64,000 nucleotides of DNA from DASRSS01 sp963799045 (GTDB lineage Bacteria > Actinomycetota > Actinomycetes > Mycobacteriales > Jatrophihabitantaceae): the NCBI GenBank assembly GCA_963799045.1, contig CAWCVN010000001.1, positions 62,001 to 126,000 on the forward strand, read 5' to 3'. A program made the position numbers and the translations under genes. The notes under the pieces were generated by a model, which was given only the letters and a program-made list of their open reading frames with translations, made no database searches and had not been told where the DNA came from. Of this stretch, positions 41,586 to 50,448 are shown piece by piece; position 1 is the stretch's first letter; each line of letters opens with the position of its first letter.

Positions 41586-44342
41586 TCAGGCGTCGCCACC
41601 GACGGTGCCGATGCCGGCCGCGTTGACGTCCGCGAGTCGGTAGCGGTCGAATGCCTCGCGCGGTGCCTCGGCCTTGACCTCGCCCCGCCGCGCCAGCTGC
41701 TCGAGCGCAGCCACCACGATCGACTGCGCGTCGACGTGGAAGTAGCGCCGGGCGGCGCCGCGCGTGTCGGCGAAGCCGAAGCCGTCGGTGCCGAGCGAGG
41801 TGTAGTCGATCGGCACCCATCGCGCGATCTGGTCGGGCACGGCGCGCATGAAGTCCGATACGGCCACGACCGGCCCCGGCATGTCGCGCAGTGCCTCGGT
41901 GACGAAGGGCGTGCGGGGCTCGCTGCCCGGATCGAGCAGCGCCGCATGGTCGCACGCGACGGCTTCGCGGCGCAGCTCGTTCCACGACGTCACCGACCAC
42001 ACGTCGGCGTCGACGCCCCACTCGTCGGCCAGCAACTGCTGCGCCTCCATCGCCCACGGCATCGCGACGCCCGAGGCCAGCAGCTGCGCGCGGGCGCGGC
42101 CGTACGTGCCCTCAGGCGCCGGCGCGTAGCGGTACATGCCGCGCAGCAGCGCTTGCACGTCCAGCCCCTCCGGCTCCTTCGGCTGGCTGATCGGCTCGTT
42201 GTAGACGGTGAGGTAGTAGAAGACATCGTGCTCGGTCACCGTCGGTGTCTCATAGGCGCCCACTCCGAACATGCGCTCCAAGCCGGCGCGCACGATGTGC
42301 GCGATCTCGAACGCGTACGCCGGGTCGTAGGCCACGCAGGCGGGGTTCGACGCGGCGAGCAGCAGCGAGTGCCCGTCGGCGTGCTGCAGGCCCTCACCGG
42401 TCAGCGTCGTCCGCCCGGCGGTCGCGCCCAGCACGAAGCCCCGGCCGAGCTGGTCGGCCAGCTGCCAGAACTGGTCGCCGGTGCGCTGGAAGCCGAACAT
42501 CGAGTAGAAGATGTAGAAGGGAATCATCGGCTGGCCATGCGTCGCATAGGACGTCGCCGCCGCGATCAGCGAGGCCATCGAACCGGCCTCGGAGATGCCC
42601 TCGTGCAGGATCTGCCCGGTCTTCGACTCCTTGTACGACAGCAGCAGCTCGCGGTCGACTGCCTCGTACTCCTGGCCGTGCGGGGAGTAGATCTTCGCGG
42701 TCGGGAAGATGGCGTCCAGGCCGAACGTGCGCGCCTCGTCGGGGATGATCGGCACGAAGCGGGGACCGATCTCCTTGTCCTTCATCAGGTCCTTGAACAG
42801 GCGCACCGTCGCCATCGTGGTGGCGATCTGCTGCTTGCCCGATCCGGCGCGCAGCTCCGCGTAGGCCGACTCGCCCGGTAGGACGAGCGGACGCGAGCGC
42901 ACGGTGCGCTTCGGCGATGCGCCGCCGAGGGCGGCCCGCCGCTCCTTCATGTACTGGATCTCGTCGGACTTCTCGCCCGGGTGGTAGTACGGCGGCAGGT
43001 CGCCCTCGAGCGCCGAGTCGGGGATGTCGAGGTAGAGCCGGTCGCGGAAGGCCTTCAGGTCGGCGACGGTCAGCTTCTTCATCTGGTGCGTTGCGTTGCG
43101 GCCCTCGAACGACTCGAGCGTCCAGCCCTTGACCGTCTTCGCCAGGATGACCGTCGGCTGGCCGACGTGCTCGCGCGCGGACCGGAACGCGGCGTACACC
43201 TTGCGGTAGTCGTGCCCGCCCCGGGACAGCTTGCGCAGGTCGTCGTCGGTCAGGTCGTCGACCATCCGGCGCAGCCGCGGGTCACCGCCGAAGAAGTGCT
43301 CGCGGATGTAGGAGCCGGACTCGACCGAGTAGGTCTGGTACTGACCGTCCGGGGTGGCGTTCATCTGGTTGACCAGCACGCCGTCGCCGTCCTTGGCCAG
43401 CAGCGCGTCCCAGTCCCGGCCCCAGACGACCTTGATCACGTTCCAGCCGGCACCGCGGAAGTAGGCCTCGAGCTCCTGGATGATCTTGCCGTTGCCGCGT
43501 ACCGGGCCGTCCAGCCGCTGCAAGTTGCAGTTGATGACGAAGGTGAGGTTGTCCAGCTCCTCGCGGGCGGCCACGCCGATCGCCCCGAGCGACTCGATCT
43601 CGTCCATCTCCCCGTCGCCGAGGAAGGCCCACACGTGCGAGTTGGAGGTGTCGGCGATGCCTCGCGCCTGCAGGTAACGGTTGAACCTGGCCTGGTAGAT
43701 CGCGCCGATCGGGCCGAGCCCCATCGACACGGTCGGGTACTCCCAGAACTCGGGCATCAGCCGCGGATGCGGGTAGGACGACAGTCCGAACGGGGCGTGC
43801 GACTGCTCCTGGCGGAAGCCATCGAGGTGCTGCTCGGTGAGCCGGCCCTCCAGGAAGGCGCGTGCGTAGATGCCCGGTGCGGCGTGGCCCTGGAAGTAGA
43901 CTTGGTCGCCCATGCCGGTGGCGAGATCCTTGCCGCGGAAGAAGTGGTTGTAGCCGACCTCGTACAGCGAGGCGGCGCTGGCGTAGGTGGCGATGTGCCC
44001 CCCCACGCCCACCTTCTTGTTCACCCGCGAGACCATGATCGCCGCATTCCAGCGGATGTAGGCGCGGATGCGGCGCTCGATGTGCTCGTCGCCGGGAAAC
44101 CATGGCTCGCGCTCGGGCGGGATCGTGTTGATGTAGTCGGTGCTGCGCAGGCCCGGTACGCCGACCTGGCGCTCTCGGGCGCGTTCGAGCAGCTTCAACA
44201 TCAGATATCGCGCCCGTTGGCGGCCGTCGGAATCGATGGCCGCGTCAAGGGACTCGAGCCACTCCCGGGTCTCCTCCGGATCGATGTCCGGGAGCTGGTT
44301 CGGCAAACCGTCGGTAATGATGCTGAATCTGTCGCGTGTCAC
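41586..44342 (-). CDS. aceE: Pyruvate dehydrogenase E1 component (homodimeric type)
   Basis: A 918-residue thiamine-diphosphate enzyme that decarboxylates pyruvate and passes the acetyl group to the lipoyl E2. The TPP motif is FLGDGEMDEIESLGA followed by NCNLQRLDGPV. The N-terminal DPEETREWLESLDA and the middle SKTGQILHEGISEAG region are typical of AceE. Length is normal. It starts at GTG beside a G-run. E2 and E3 are not in the window. Divergent from DUF3052-ahpE, as in Mycobacterium tuberculosis. Confidence 0.97.
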   Translation of the reverse strand: MTRDRFSIITDGLPNQLPDIDPEETREWLESLDAAIDSDGRQRARYLMLKLLERARERQVGVPGLRSTDYINTIPPEREPWFPGDEHIERRIRAYIRWNAAIMVSRVNKKVGVGGHIATYASAASLYEVGYNHFFRGKDLATGMGDQVYFQGHAAPGIYARAFLEGRLTEQHLDGFRQEQSHAPFGLSSYPHPRLMPEFWEYPTVSMGLGPIGAIYQARFNRYLQARGIADTSNSHVWAFLGDGEMDEIESLGAIGVAAREELDNLTFVINCNLQRLDGPVRGNGKIIQELEAYFRGAGWNVIKVVWGRDWDALLAKDGDGVLVNQMNATPDGQYQTYSVESGSYIREHFFGGDPRLRRMVDDLTDDDLRKLSRGGHDYRKVYAAFRSAREHVGQPTVILAKTVKGWTLESFEGRNATHQMKKLTVADLKAFRDRLYLDIPDSALEGDLPPYYHPGEKSDEIQYMKERRAALGGASPKRTVRSRPLVLPGESAYAELRAGSGKQQIATTMATVRLFKDLMKDKEIGPRFVPIIPDEARTFGLDAIFPTAKIYSPHGQEYEAVDRELLLSYKESKTGQILHEGISEAGSMASLIAAATSYATHGQPMIPFYIFYSMFGFQRTGDQFWQLADQLGRGFVLGATAGRTTLTGEGLQHADGHSLLLAASNPACVAYDPAYAFEIAHIVRAGLERMFGVGAYETPTVTEHDVFYYLTVYNEPISQPKEPEGLDVQALLRGMYRYAPAPEGTYGRARAQLLASGVAMPWAMEAQQLLADEWGVDADVWSVTSWNELRREAVACDHAALLDPGSEPRTPFVTEALRDMPGPVVAVSDFMRAVPDQIARWVPIDYTSLGTDGFGFADTRGAARRYFHVDAQSIVVAALEQLARRGEVKAEAPREAFDRYRLADVNAAGIGTVGGDA

Positions 44343-44405
44343 CCCCCCAGTGTGCTCTACTGCGGGCCACTAGGGTCAGGTCAAGGGTTACCGCGCGGTA
44401 GCGCA

Positions 44406-44432
44406 ACCGGGACGACCGGGACGACCGGAACG
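44406..44432. repeat. Three 9-base tandem repeats before the DUF3052 gene
   Basis: ACCGGGACG occurs twice and ACCGGAACG once, head to tail, ending just upstream of the AAAGGAGG site of the DUF3052 gene. They lie in the aceE/DUF3052 divergent promoter region. Copy change would alter leader length, not protein. Confidence 0.7.
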
Positions 44433-44450
44433 ACAAAGGAGGTCCACGCC

Positions 44451-44897
44451 GTGAGTTCGAACCCCACCGGGGGGCCTGGTGCCGGTAACGGCCCGGGGGT
44501 GGCCGAACGAATGGGCATCGCGCCCACGATGATCGTCATGGAGATCGGCTACGACGACGACGCGGACGAGCAGCTTCGCGACCTGATCGAGGAAGCCGCC
44601 GGTGAGCAGATCGTCGACGAGGACTCCGACGAGGTCGTCGACGCGGTGCTGTTGTGGTACCGCGAAGGTGACGGTGATCTGGCCGACCTGCTGGTCGACG
44701 CGATCGCACCCTTGGCGGACAACGGCTTCATCTGGCTGCTGACGCCGAAACGCGGTCGCGACGGTTACGTCGAGCCGTCGGACATCGCGGAGGCAGCGTC
44801 CATCGCGGGACTGAGCCAGACTTCGATCACTACGATCGGAACGGACTGGTCGGGTGCACGGCTGGTCGGCCGCAAGTCGTCTGGAGGTAAGAAGTGA
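44451..44897 (+). CDS. DUF3052 family protein
   Basis: A 148-residue acidic protein with AAAGGAGG nine bases before its GTG. A disordered Gly/Pro-rich N-terminus precedes VAERMGIAPTMIVMEIGYDDD, DSDEVVDAVLLWYREGDGDL and LTPKRGRDGYVEPSDIAEAAS. DUF3052 is actinobacterial and of unknown function. The gene overlaps ahpE by GTGA, so the pair is translationally coupled; the same pairing occurs in mycobacteria, suggesting a redox-related role by association only. Confidence 0.9.
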   Translation: MSSNPTGGPGAGNGPGVAERMGIAPTMIVMEIGYDDDADEQLRDLIEEAAGEQIVDEDSDEVVDAVLLWYREGDGDLADLLVDAIAPLADNGFIWLLTPKRGRDGYVEPSDIAEAASIAGLSQTSITTIGTDWSGARLVGRKSSGGKK

Positions 44898-45361
44898 GTT
44901 CTGCATTGATCGCCGTCGGTGACCAGGCCCCGGACTTCACGCTTCGGGACCAGAACAACGAGGAGGTCACCCTCTCGTCGTTCCGAGGTTCGAAGGCGGT
45001 CCTGATCGTCTTCTATCCGCTCGCGTTCACCGGGATCTGCACCGGCGAGCTGAGCGCGATCCGCGACGACCTCGGCGTGTTCCAGAACGACGACGTGCAG
45101 GTCCTGACGATCAGCGTCGACTCGCCGTACTCACACAAGATCTTCACTGAGCGCGAGGGCTACGACTTCCCGCTGCTGTCGGATTTCTGGCCGCACGGCG
45201 CGGTGGCGCAGAGCTACGGGGCGTTCAACGAGGCGGCGGGCATCGCCAACCGTGGCACGTTCCTGGTCGACCGCGACGGCATCGTGCGCTTCAGCGAGCT
45301 GAACCAGCCGGGCGAGGGCCGAGACCCGGACGCCTGGCGCAAGGCGATCGCTGCTCTGTAG
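44894..45361 (+). CDS. ahpE: One-cysteine peroxiredoxin (AhpE-like)
   Basis: A 155-residue peroxiredoxin that reduces peroxides and peroxynitrite. The active-site loop FYPLAFTGICTGEL holds the conserved Pro, Thr and peroxidatic Cys49. No other cysteine exists in the chain, so it is a 1-Cys type needing an external thiol. Length and neighbours match mycobacterial AhpE. It overlaps the DUF3052 gene by four bases. Confidence 0.93.
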   Translation: MSSALIAVGDQAPDFTLRDQNNEEVTLSSFRGSKAVLIVFYPLAFTGICTGELSAIRDDLGVFQNDDVQVLTISVDSPYSHKIFTEREGYDFPLLSDFWPHGAVAQSYGAFNEAAGIANRGTFLVDRDGIVRFSELNQPGEGRDPDAWRKAIAAL

Positions 45362-45375
45362 GGGCGCGCCGGCTG

Positions 45376-45981
45376 CTACGGGAGCGGCCGGTGGGCGCGC
45401 AGCAGCGCGTCGACGGCGGGTCGTGGTGCGCCCTCGACCGGGCGCAGGACCGCCTCGGCTCGGTCGATCTCCAGTCCTGTACCGGTGAGGTCGGCCTGGA
45501 CGTCGTCTGCTGTGAACAGCACCTGCGGGTCCTGGGGGCCGCCGGTCCCCTCGGCGATGTTCGTCGAGTCGTGGCCGATGACCAGCAGGACGCCGCCCGG
45601 GGCGAGGGCGGCGGCCGCGTTGCGTACGGTCTGCCGGCGCTGCTGGGCGGGGAGTTGGAGATAGCAGATCAGCGCGAGCTGTACCGGCTCGCCGTGCCGG
45701 TAGTTGGTCACGTCTGCCCGGCGCCACTGCACCCTCGCGGCAGGTTCGGTGCGCGCCTCGAGCTCCCGGGCCTTGTCCAGCCCGACCTGGGAGAAGTCGA
45801 CCCCGGTCACCTGCCAGCCGCGGGCGGCCAGCCACAGCGCGTTGCGTCCCTCACCGCAGGCCAGGTCCAGCGCCCGGCCGGCCGGCAGGCCGCCCACCTC
45901 CTGCTCGACCCAGCGGTTGGGCGGTGCGCCCCAGACGAGCTCGGCCGCGCCGTAGCGCTGGTCCCACTCCTCGGCCTTCAT
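45376..45981 (-). CDS. SAM-dependent methyltransferase (class I)
   Basis: A 201-residue Rossmann methyltransferase. Motif I is ALDLACGEGRNALWLAARG, followed by VTGVDFSQVGLDKA and RRADVTNY. The opening EEWDQRYGAAELVWG resembles TehB/thiopurine-like small-molecule methyltransferases. The ATG at 45981 is preferred; an ATG or GTG 36 bases upstream would add an unconserved leader. It converges on ahpE and stands alone. Substrate unknown. Confidence 0.88.
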   Translation of the reverse strand: MKAEEWDQRYGAAELVWGAPPNRWVEQEVGGLPAGRALDLACGEGRNALWLAARGWQVTGVDFSQVGLDKARELEARTEPAARVQWRRADVTNYRHGEPVQLALICYLQLPAQQRRQTVRNAAAALAPGGVLLVIGHDSTNIAEGTGGPQDPQVLFTADDVQADLTGTGLEIDRAEAVLRPVEGAPRPAVDALLRAHRPLP

Positions 45982-46180
45982 CGGACAGTCCTTTCCGTAT
46001 CGGTCGGCCGGGCTCACGGCCCGTGCCTGGTCGGGTGTGCGACGCGACCAGCAGCATCAGCGGCGACAACGCCGCCTGACGGGCGGCTGGTGCAGTGCCG
46101 GAACCCCGGACAACGGTACGGCGGCCTACGGCAGGCGAGTGCCGGTACCCTGATCGCCGGCCCGCCTTGCGCGGGTTCAC

Positions 46181-46252
46181 GGGCGCTTAGCTCAGCGGGA
46201 GAGCACTCGGTTTACACCCGAGCGGTCACTGGTTCGATCCCAGTAGCGCCCA
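46181..46252 (+). tRNA. tRNA-Val (TAC anticodon)
   Basis: A 72-base cloverleaf. The acceptor GGGCGCT pairs with AGCGCCC and is followed by discriminator A. D-arm GCTC/GAGC, anticodon stem CTCGG/CCGAG with loop TTTACAC, and T-arm ACTGG/CCAGT are all present. CCA is not encoded. The anticodon TAC reads valine codons. Confidence 0.95.
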
Positions 46253-46401
46253 CACGCGATTGAGGCGAGTGGAGCGAGGGTTCGCTCACGCCCCGAGGCG
46301 GATACAGGGCACAAACTGGCATCCGGGAGGCGCAGAGAGCATGCTCGGGGTGATCCGGCGGGCAGACAGCCTTGCCGGTATCGACGGAGAGACGGTTCAC
46401 C

Positions 46402-47535
46402 ATGCCAGGCAGTGCCTTGAGCCAGCCTTCCGACAACCACGCCGTGCTCACCGCCGCACGGGCAGATGCAGTCGAGGTTGCCCCTGCCGAAGCGGACCGC
46501 GCGGCAGCAGCGGGCAGCGACTTCGCCGTGCTGTGCCGTAAGGTCCGCGCGGCGGGCCTGCTGGAGCGCCGCCACGCCAGCTACGCCGTACGGATCGGCG
46601 TGACGGCCGGCGCGTACGCGGGCGCGTGGGCGCTGTTCGCCCGCCTCGGCAGCTCGTGGCTGCAGTTGATCACCGCGTTTGTCCTGGGTGTGCTGTTCAC
46701 GCAGGTGGCCTTCCTGGGCCACGACGGTGGGCACCAGCAGATCTCGCGGGGCCGCCGCGCCAACGACCTGCTCAGCATCGCGGCCGGCAACCTGCTGGTG
46801 GGCCTGAGTTTCGGCTGGTGGGTGGACAAGCACAATCGACATCACTCGCACCCGAACCACGAAGGGCGGGATCCGGACATCGGCGACGGCGTGCTGGCAT
46901 TCACGACCGGCCAGGTGGCTGCCCGCCACCGGGGTGTTGGCCGGTTCATCGCCAGCCGCCAGGCGGTGTTGTTCTTCCCGCTGCTGACGCTGGAGGGCCT
47001 GAACCTGCACGTGGCCAGCGCTCGCTTCCTGATCGGTGGTGGTTCCGCCGGCCGCGCTGCCCGGTATCGGTGGCTGGAGGTCGCGCTGTTCATGACGCAC
47101 ATGTCCGCATACACGGGCGGAGTGCTGCTCGTGCTGGGACCGGTGAAGGCGATCGCGTTCGTCGCGGTGCACCAGGCCGTGTTCGGCCTGTACATGGGAT
47201 GCTCGTTCGCGCCGAACCACAAGGGCATGCCGACCGTTCCCGCGCACGCGAAGATCGACTTTCTGCGTCGTCAGGTCCTGACGTCGCGCAATGTGCGCGG
47301 CGGGTGGCTCATCGACCAGCTGCTGGGTGGGCTGAACTATCAGATCGAGCACCACCTGTTCCCGAACCTGCCCCGGTCCAACCTGCGCGCCGCCCAGCGA
47401 CTCGTTCGCGCGCACTGCGCCGAACGAGCCATCACCTACACCGAGACCTCGCTGGTCGGTTCGTACGCGATGGTGCTGCGCCACCTGCACGCCCTCGGTG
47501 CCCCGCTGCGCGCGGGCCGGCCCGCTGCGGCCTGA
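46402..47535 (+). CDS. Membrane fatty acid desaturase
   Basis: A 377-residue membrane di-iron desaturase. The three histidine boxes are present: HDGGH, HNRHHSHP and, near the C-terminus, QIEHHLFP. The Gln in the last box is typical of front-end/linoleoyl-type enzymes, although no cytochrome b5 domain is fused. About four helices surround the boxes. It would introduce a double bond into membrane acyl chains. The ATG at 46402 follows GGAGAGACGG; a TTG 30 bases upstream is less likely. The cold-shock gene follows, which fits membrane adaptation but is not proof. Confidence 0.9.
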   Translation: MPGSALSQPSDNHAVLTAARADAVEVAPAEADRAAAAGSDFAVLCRKVRAAGLLERRHASYAVRIGVTAGAYAGAWALFARLGSSWLQLITAFVLGVLFTQVAFLGHDGGHQQISRGRRANDLLSIAAGNLLVGLSFGWWVDKHNRHHSHPNHEGRDPDIGDGVLAFTTGQVAARHRGVGRFIASRQAVLFFPLLTLEGLNLHVASARFLIGGGSAGRAARYRWLEVALFMTHMSAYTGGVLLVLGPVKAIAFVAVHQAVFGLYMGCSFAPNHKGMPTVPAHAKIDFLRRQVLTSRNVRGGWLIDQLLGGLNYQIEHHLFPNLPRSNLRAAQRLVRAHCAERAITYTETSLVGSYAMVLRHLHALGAPLRAGRPAAA

Positions 47536-47761
47536 CAGCTCGCACCGACCGCGCCGTTCGGAGGCCGAACGGGCGGCGCTCGAGTGCTATCGTTGGCCAC
47601 GGTTAGGCATTGGTCCTTCACGTCGCGACGCGCGGGATTTCTGCAGCGAGCGATGACAGATCCCTCTCCGCTTCTCGGATCGGGTGCGGCGTCACCCGTC
47701 ACGGCCCCGGATGCGCGCGTCTTGCGCGAGACCGGATGACAGTCTCCGAGAGGAAACCCAG

Positions 47762-47965
47762 ATGGCACAGGGAACTGTGAAGTGGTTCAACAGCGAAAAG
47801 GGCTTCGGCTTCATTACGCCCGACGACGGCAGCAAGGACGTCTTCGTCCACTACTCCAACCTGGTCAGCGAGGGCTACAAGAGCCTCGATGACAACCAGC
47901 GCGTCGAGTTCGACGTCGTGGCAGGTCAGAAGGGCCCACAAGCCGAGAACGTACGCAACATCTAG
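47762..47965 (+). CDS. cspA: Cold-shock protein (CspA family)
   Basis: A 67-residue OB-fold RNA chaperone. RNP1 is KGFGFITP and RNP2 is VFVHYSNL. It starts MAQGTVKWFNSE, the standard form, with GAGAGGAAA upstream. It melts RNA structure in the cold or in growth. The 226-base region upstream is large enough for a structured leader. A strong hairpin at 47970 follows directly. Confidence 0.97.
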   Translation: MAQGTVKWFNSEKGFGFITPDDGSKDVFVHYSNLVSEGYKSLDDNQRVEFDVVAGQKGPQAENVRNI

Positions 47966-47969
47966 TCCC

Positions 47970-48000
47970 GGTGCGCCCTGCGCGGGACGCGGGGCGCACC
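47970..48000 (+). terminator. Hairpin terminator after the cold-shock gene
   Basis: GGTGCGCCC and GGGCGCACC form a perfect 9-base stem around a 13-base loop, starting five bases after the stop codon. No T-run follows, as is common for actinobacterial terminators. It should end the short cspA transcript. Confidence 0.7.
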
Positions 48001-48065
48001 ACCACGCCCAGCGTGGCGCGCCGCGCACGGTCTTGCCGTGCCGGCGCGGCCGAGACGGGAGAGTC

Positions 48066-48464
48066 GTGGACGAAAACGTAGCGGCCGACTTGAGCCCCGA
48101 TCTGGTGGGGCTTGAGGTATTCGACGCTGCTGGCCGACGGCTGGGACACGTGGAGCGCTTGTTCCGAGACGTCGACGACCGGGCAGTCTGCTTTGCTGCG
48201 GTAGCGATGATTCGCCGCGGCAGGCGGCGCTCGGTATTCGTGTCGCTGCAAGGCGCACAGGTCGGTCCGGCCTCGGTCACCGTGCGTTGCGGCGCTGTGC
48301 TGGCCCGGCGGGCCCCGCAGACCAGGCCCGGCCGTGAGCTGCCGGTAGAGATCGAAGGCGACCTCTACCGACACTATGACCTGCCCTACCGGGCCCGAGA
48401 GGGTGGCACGGCCCGGCTCCGGCCGATCGGTGCGGGGCCGAGGCCGAACAAGCACAGGCGGTAA
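48066..48464 (+). CDS. PRC-barrel-like small protein
   Basis: A 132-residue protein from the GTG at 48066. The N-terminal part (LSPDLVGLEVFDAAGRRLG) and the following strands look like a PRC-barrel: a short beta barrel beginning with a G-x-x-V/F pattern. A Lys/Arg-rich tail follows. PRC-barrels bind RNA or proteins, as in RimM, or photosynthetic complexes. No catalytic residue is seen. It precedes a tiny CxC protein on the same strand with a 7-base gap, so the two form one unit. Function unknown. Confidence 0.6.
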   Translation: MDENVAADLSPDLVGLEVFDAAGRRLGHVERLFRDVDDRAVCFAAVAMIRRGRRRSVFVSLQGAQVGPASVTVRCGAVLARRAPQTRPGRELPVEIEGDLYRHYDLPYRAREGGTARLRPIGAGPRPNKHRR

Positions 48465-48471
48465 TGCGCTG

Positions 48472-48648
48472 ATGCCGCACGAAGTCGTCATTGACACGAT
48501 GGCCGAGGGGCAGGCGCAGGCGGTGTGCTCGTGCGGTTGGCGCAGCGAACGGTTCGGCGCGGACAAGCAGACCGGCACGATGGATGCGCTCCAACGCGCC
48601 CGCGAAGCCGGTGACATGCACAAGTGGGACGCCGACTTCGTGGAGTGA
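48472..48648 (+). CDS. Small protein with a Cys-Ser-Cys-Gly-Trp motif
   Basis: A 58-residue protein starting ATG at 48472, seven bases after the preceding stop. It has one CSCGWRSERF motif, which in larger proteins is half a zinc site, and a helical tail ending KWDADFVE. With only two cysteines it would bind metal as a dimer, if at all. The clean start and end, codon use and place after the PRC-barrel gene suggest that it is real. Function unknown. Confidence 0.55.
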   Translation: MPHEVVIDTMAEGQAQAVCSCGWRSERFGADKQTGTMDALQRAREAGDMHKWDADFVE

Positions 48649-48768
48649 CCCGGCGCGCCGGCTGCAACCGGGCATACTGGAGCTATCGACCAGGACGAGA
48701 CGGACCCCGAGAACCCCTCCGCCACGCCCGGAGGGCAGGCCGAGCTGCCGTTCGAGGGGCTTGCGCCC

Positions 48769-50448
48769 GTGCGGCGCAGCCGGCTGAGGCGCCCGGTCGA
48801 GCGTGCTCTCGAGACGCTCTCGCGCGGCCCGCGGGCCGCAGCGACGGCCTTGGGCGCGTTCGTGCTCCGCTGGCTGCTGCGCATCGGCCTACCACTGACC
48901 GGGGCGGCGGCGATGCTGCACCTGTTCCCCTACCACGCGACGGCCGGGAACGTGCGCTTCCAGGTGCAGGCGACGCTGTTCACCCGGTCGGGAATCACCG
49001 CGGACACCACGTTCGGCAACTGGATCTTCGGCAACGTCGACGGGCTGCCGCTCGGCGTGCACCTGAGCCCGGAGAACGTGGACGTCGTCCGCATGGCGGC
49101 CGCGGCCACCAACGATCCGACCGCCTACGTCGAGACGCTGCGGCACGGTGTCGCGCAGGAGGTGCCGTGGATCCTCGCCTGGTTGGGCGGTACGGCGCTG
49201 ATCGGCGTGCTGATCGGGCTGATCGCCGGTGCCGCGGTCAACCTCGCGGTGCGGTACCTGCGCAATCAGCCACACCGGCCGCACGAGTTGCGGCACCGCG
49301 CCTACCAGCTGGTCGCCGCGCTTGCGGTGCTCGCACTGTTCGGCGGCTACGGCGCGCTGACCTACAACCCGGACTGGACCAAGCGTTCCAGGTTGACCGG
49401 GACGCTGGGGGCCCTGCAACTGTTCCCCGGCGAGCTGAAGCGGTACTACCAGCAGCACGCGACCGCCTTCGACGTCGTCAACGGCATAGCCAACATCCAG
49501 GCTCAGCTGCAGCAGAACCTCGAATCGACCAACGTTCCACCGACCGCCTACAACATCTTGTACATCTCCGACCTGCACCTGGCGAGCACCTATCCGCTGC
49601 TGGTCCAGTACGCGAAGAACTTCGACGTCTCACTCGTGGTCGACACCGGTGACGAGGCCCAGTTCGGCACGGCGGCGGAGATGACGCCGGCATTCCGCAA
49701 CCAGATCCGCTCCCTGACCAAGATCGCGCCGATGATCTGGCTCGCGGGCAACCACGATTCCCCGACGACGCTCACCGTGATGCAGTCGATCCCCGGCGTG
49801 ATCGTCGTCGGCACCAAGACGGCCGACGCCGGCGGGTTCGCTGTCGGTGCGCAGCAGCTGACTGCCTACGGACTGCACATCGCCGCGGTCCCCGATCCGC
49901 GCGTCTACGGAGCGGCGGGACCGGACGGCTCGAACACGCCGTCGGTCGTCGACCCGCTCGAACGCTCAGCGGTCGACAAGGCGGTGAAGGGCGTTCCGGC
50001 CACGGACACGTTCGACATCTTCGCCACCCACGAGCCCACCGCGGCGCAGGAACTGCTCAAGGACCTGCCCGGGCAGATCAGGCAGGTCGACAGCGGCCAT
50101 CTGCACCAGCAGAACGCGCCGAGTTCGGTACAGCACAACGGTGTCATCGACCTGGTCGAGGGCTCGAGCGGTGCGGGCGGGCTCAAGCAGGTCGGGATCG
50201 AGGCGACGCCGGTGCCGATCGAGTTCAGCATCGAGTCCGTGGCGGCCGACTGCCAGTTCACCAAGGTGGTGCGCTTCCAGGTCACCGGAGCCGACCCGAC
50301 CGCGCCCAGTCCGGATCCGACGGGGAACAGCGGCGAGAACGTCACCGCCAACACGATCTACCTGAACAAGCAGAACGTGGCCGACGGGCGCCAATGCGAC
50401 ACCGCCCAGGGGATCGCCCCCGTGACTCAGCTGGTCCCATCGCCCTGA
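48769..50448 (+). CDS. Membrane-anchored metallophosphoesterase
   Basis: A 559-residue protein with an N-terminal membrane helix (about 30-52), a periplasmic-looking segment, two further helices (about 125-155 and 180-205), and a calcineurin-like domain from about residue 262. The metal motifs are YISDLHLAS, DTGDEAQ, AGNHDSP, ATHEP and SGHLHQQ, a complete binuclear site. A Pro-rich spacer and an Asn/Thr tail end it. It resembles UDP-sugar or lipid pyrophosphatases anchored in membranes, but the substrate is not known. GAGGGG precedes the GTG; no other start exists between it and the upstream in-frame stop. Confidence 0.8.
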   Translation: MRRSRLRRPVERALETLSRGPRAAATALGAFVLRWLLRIGLPLTGAAAMLHLFPYHATAGNVRFQVQATLFTRSGITADTTFGNWIFGNVDGLPLGVHLSPENVDVVRMAAAATNDPTAYVETLRHGVAQEVPWILAWLGGTALIGVLIGLIAGAAVNLAVRYLRNQPHRPHELRHRAYQLVAALAVLALFGGYGALTYNPDWTKRSRLTGTLGALQLFPGELKRYYQQHATAFDVVNGIANIQAQLQQNLESTNVPPTAYNILYISDLHLASTYPLLVQYAKNFDVSLVVDTGDEAQFGTAAEMTPAFRNQIRSLTKIAPMIWLAGNHDSPTTLTVMQSIPGVIVVGTKTADAGGFAVGAQQLTAYGLHIAAVPDPRVYGAAGPDGSNTPSVVDPLERSAVDKAVKGVPATDTFDIFATHEPTAAQELLKDLPGQIRQVDSGHLHQQNAPSSVQHNGVIDLVEGSSGAGGLKQVGIEATPVPIEFSIESVAADCQFTKVVRFQVTGADPTAPSPDPTGNSGENVTANTIYLNKQNVADGRQCDTAQGIAPVTQLVPSP

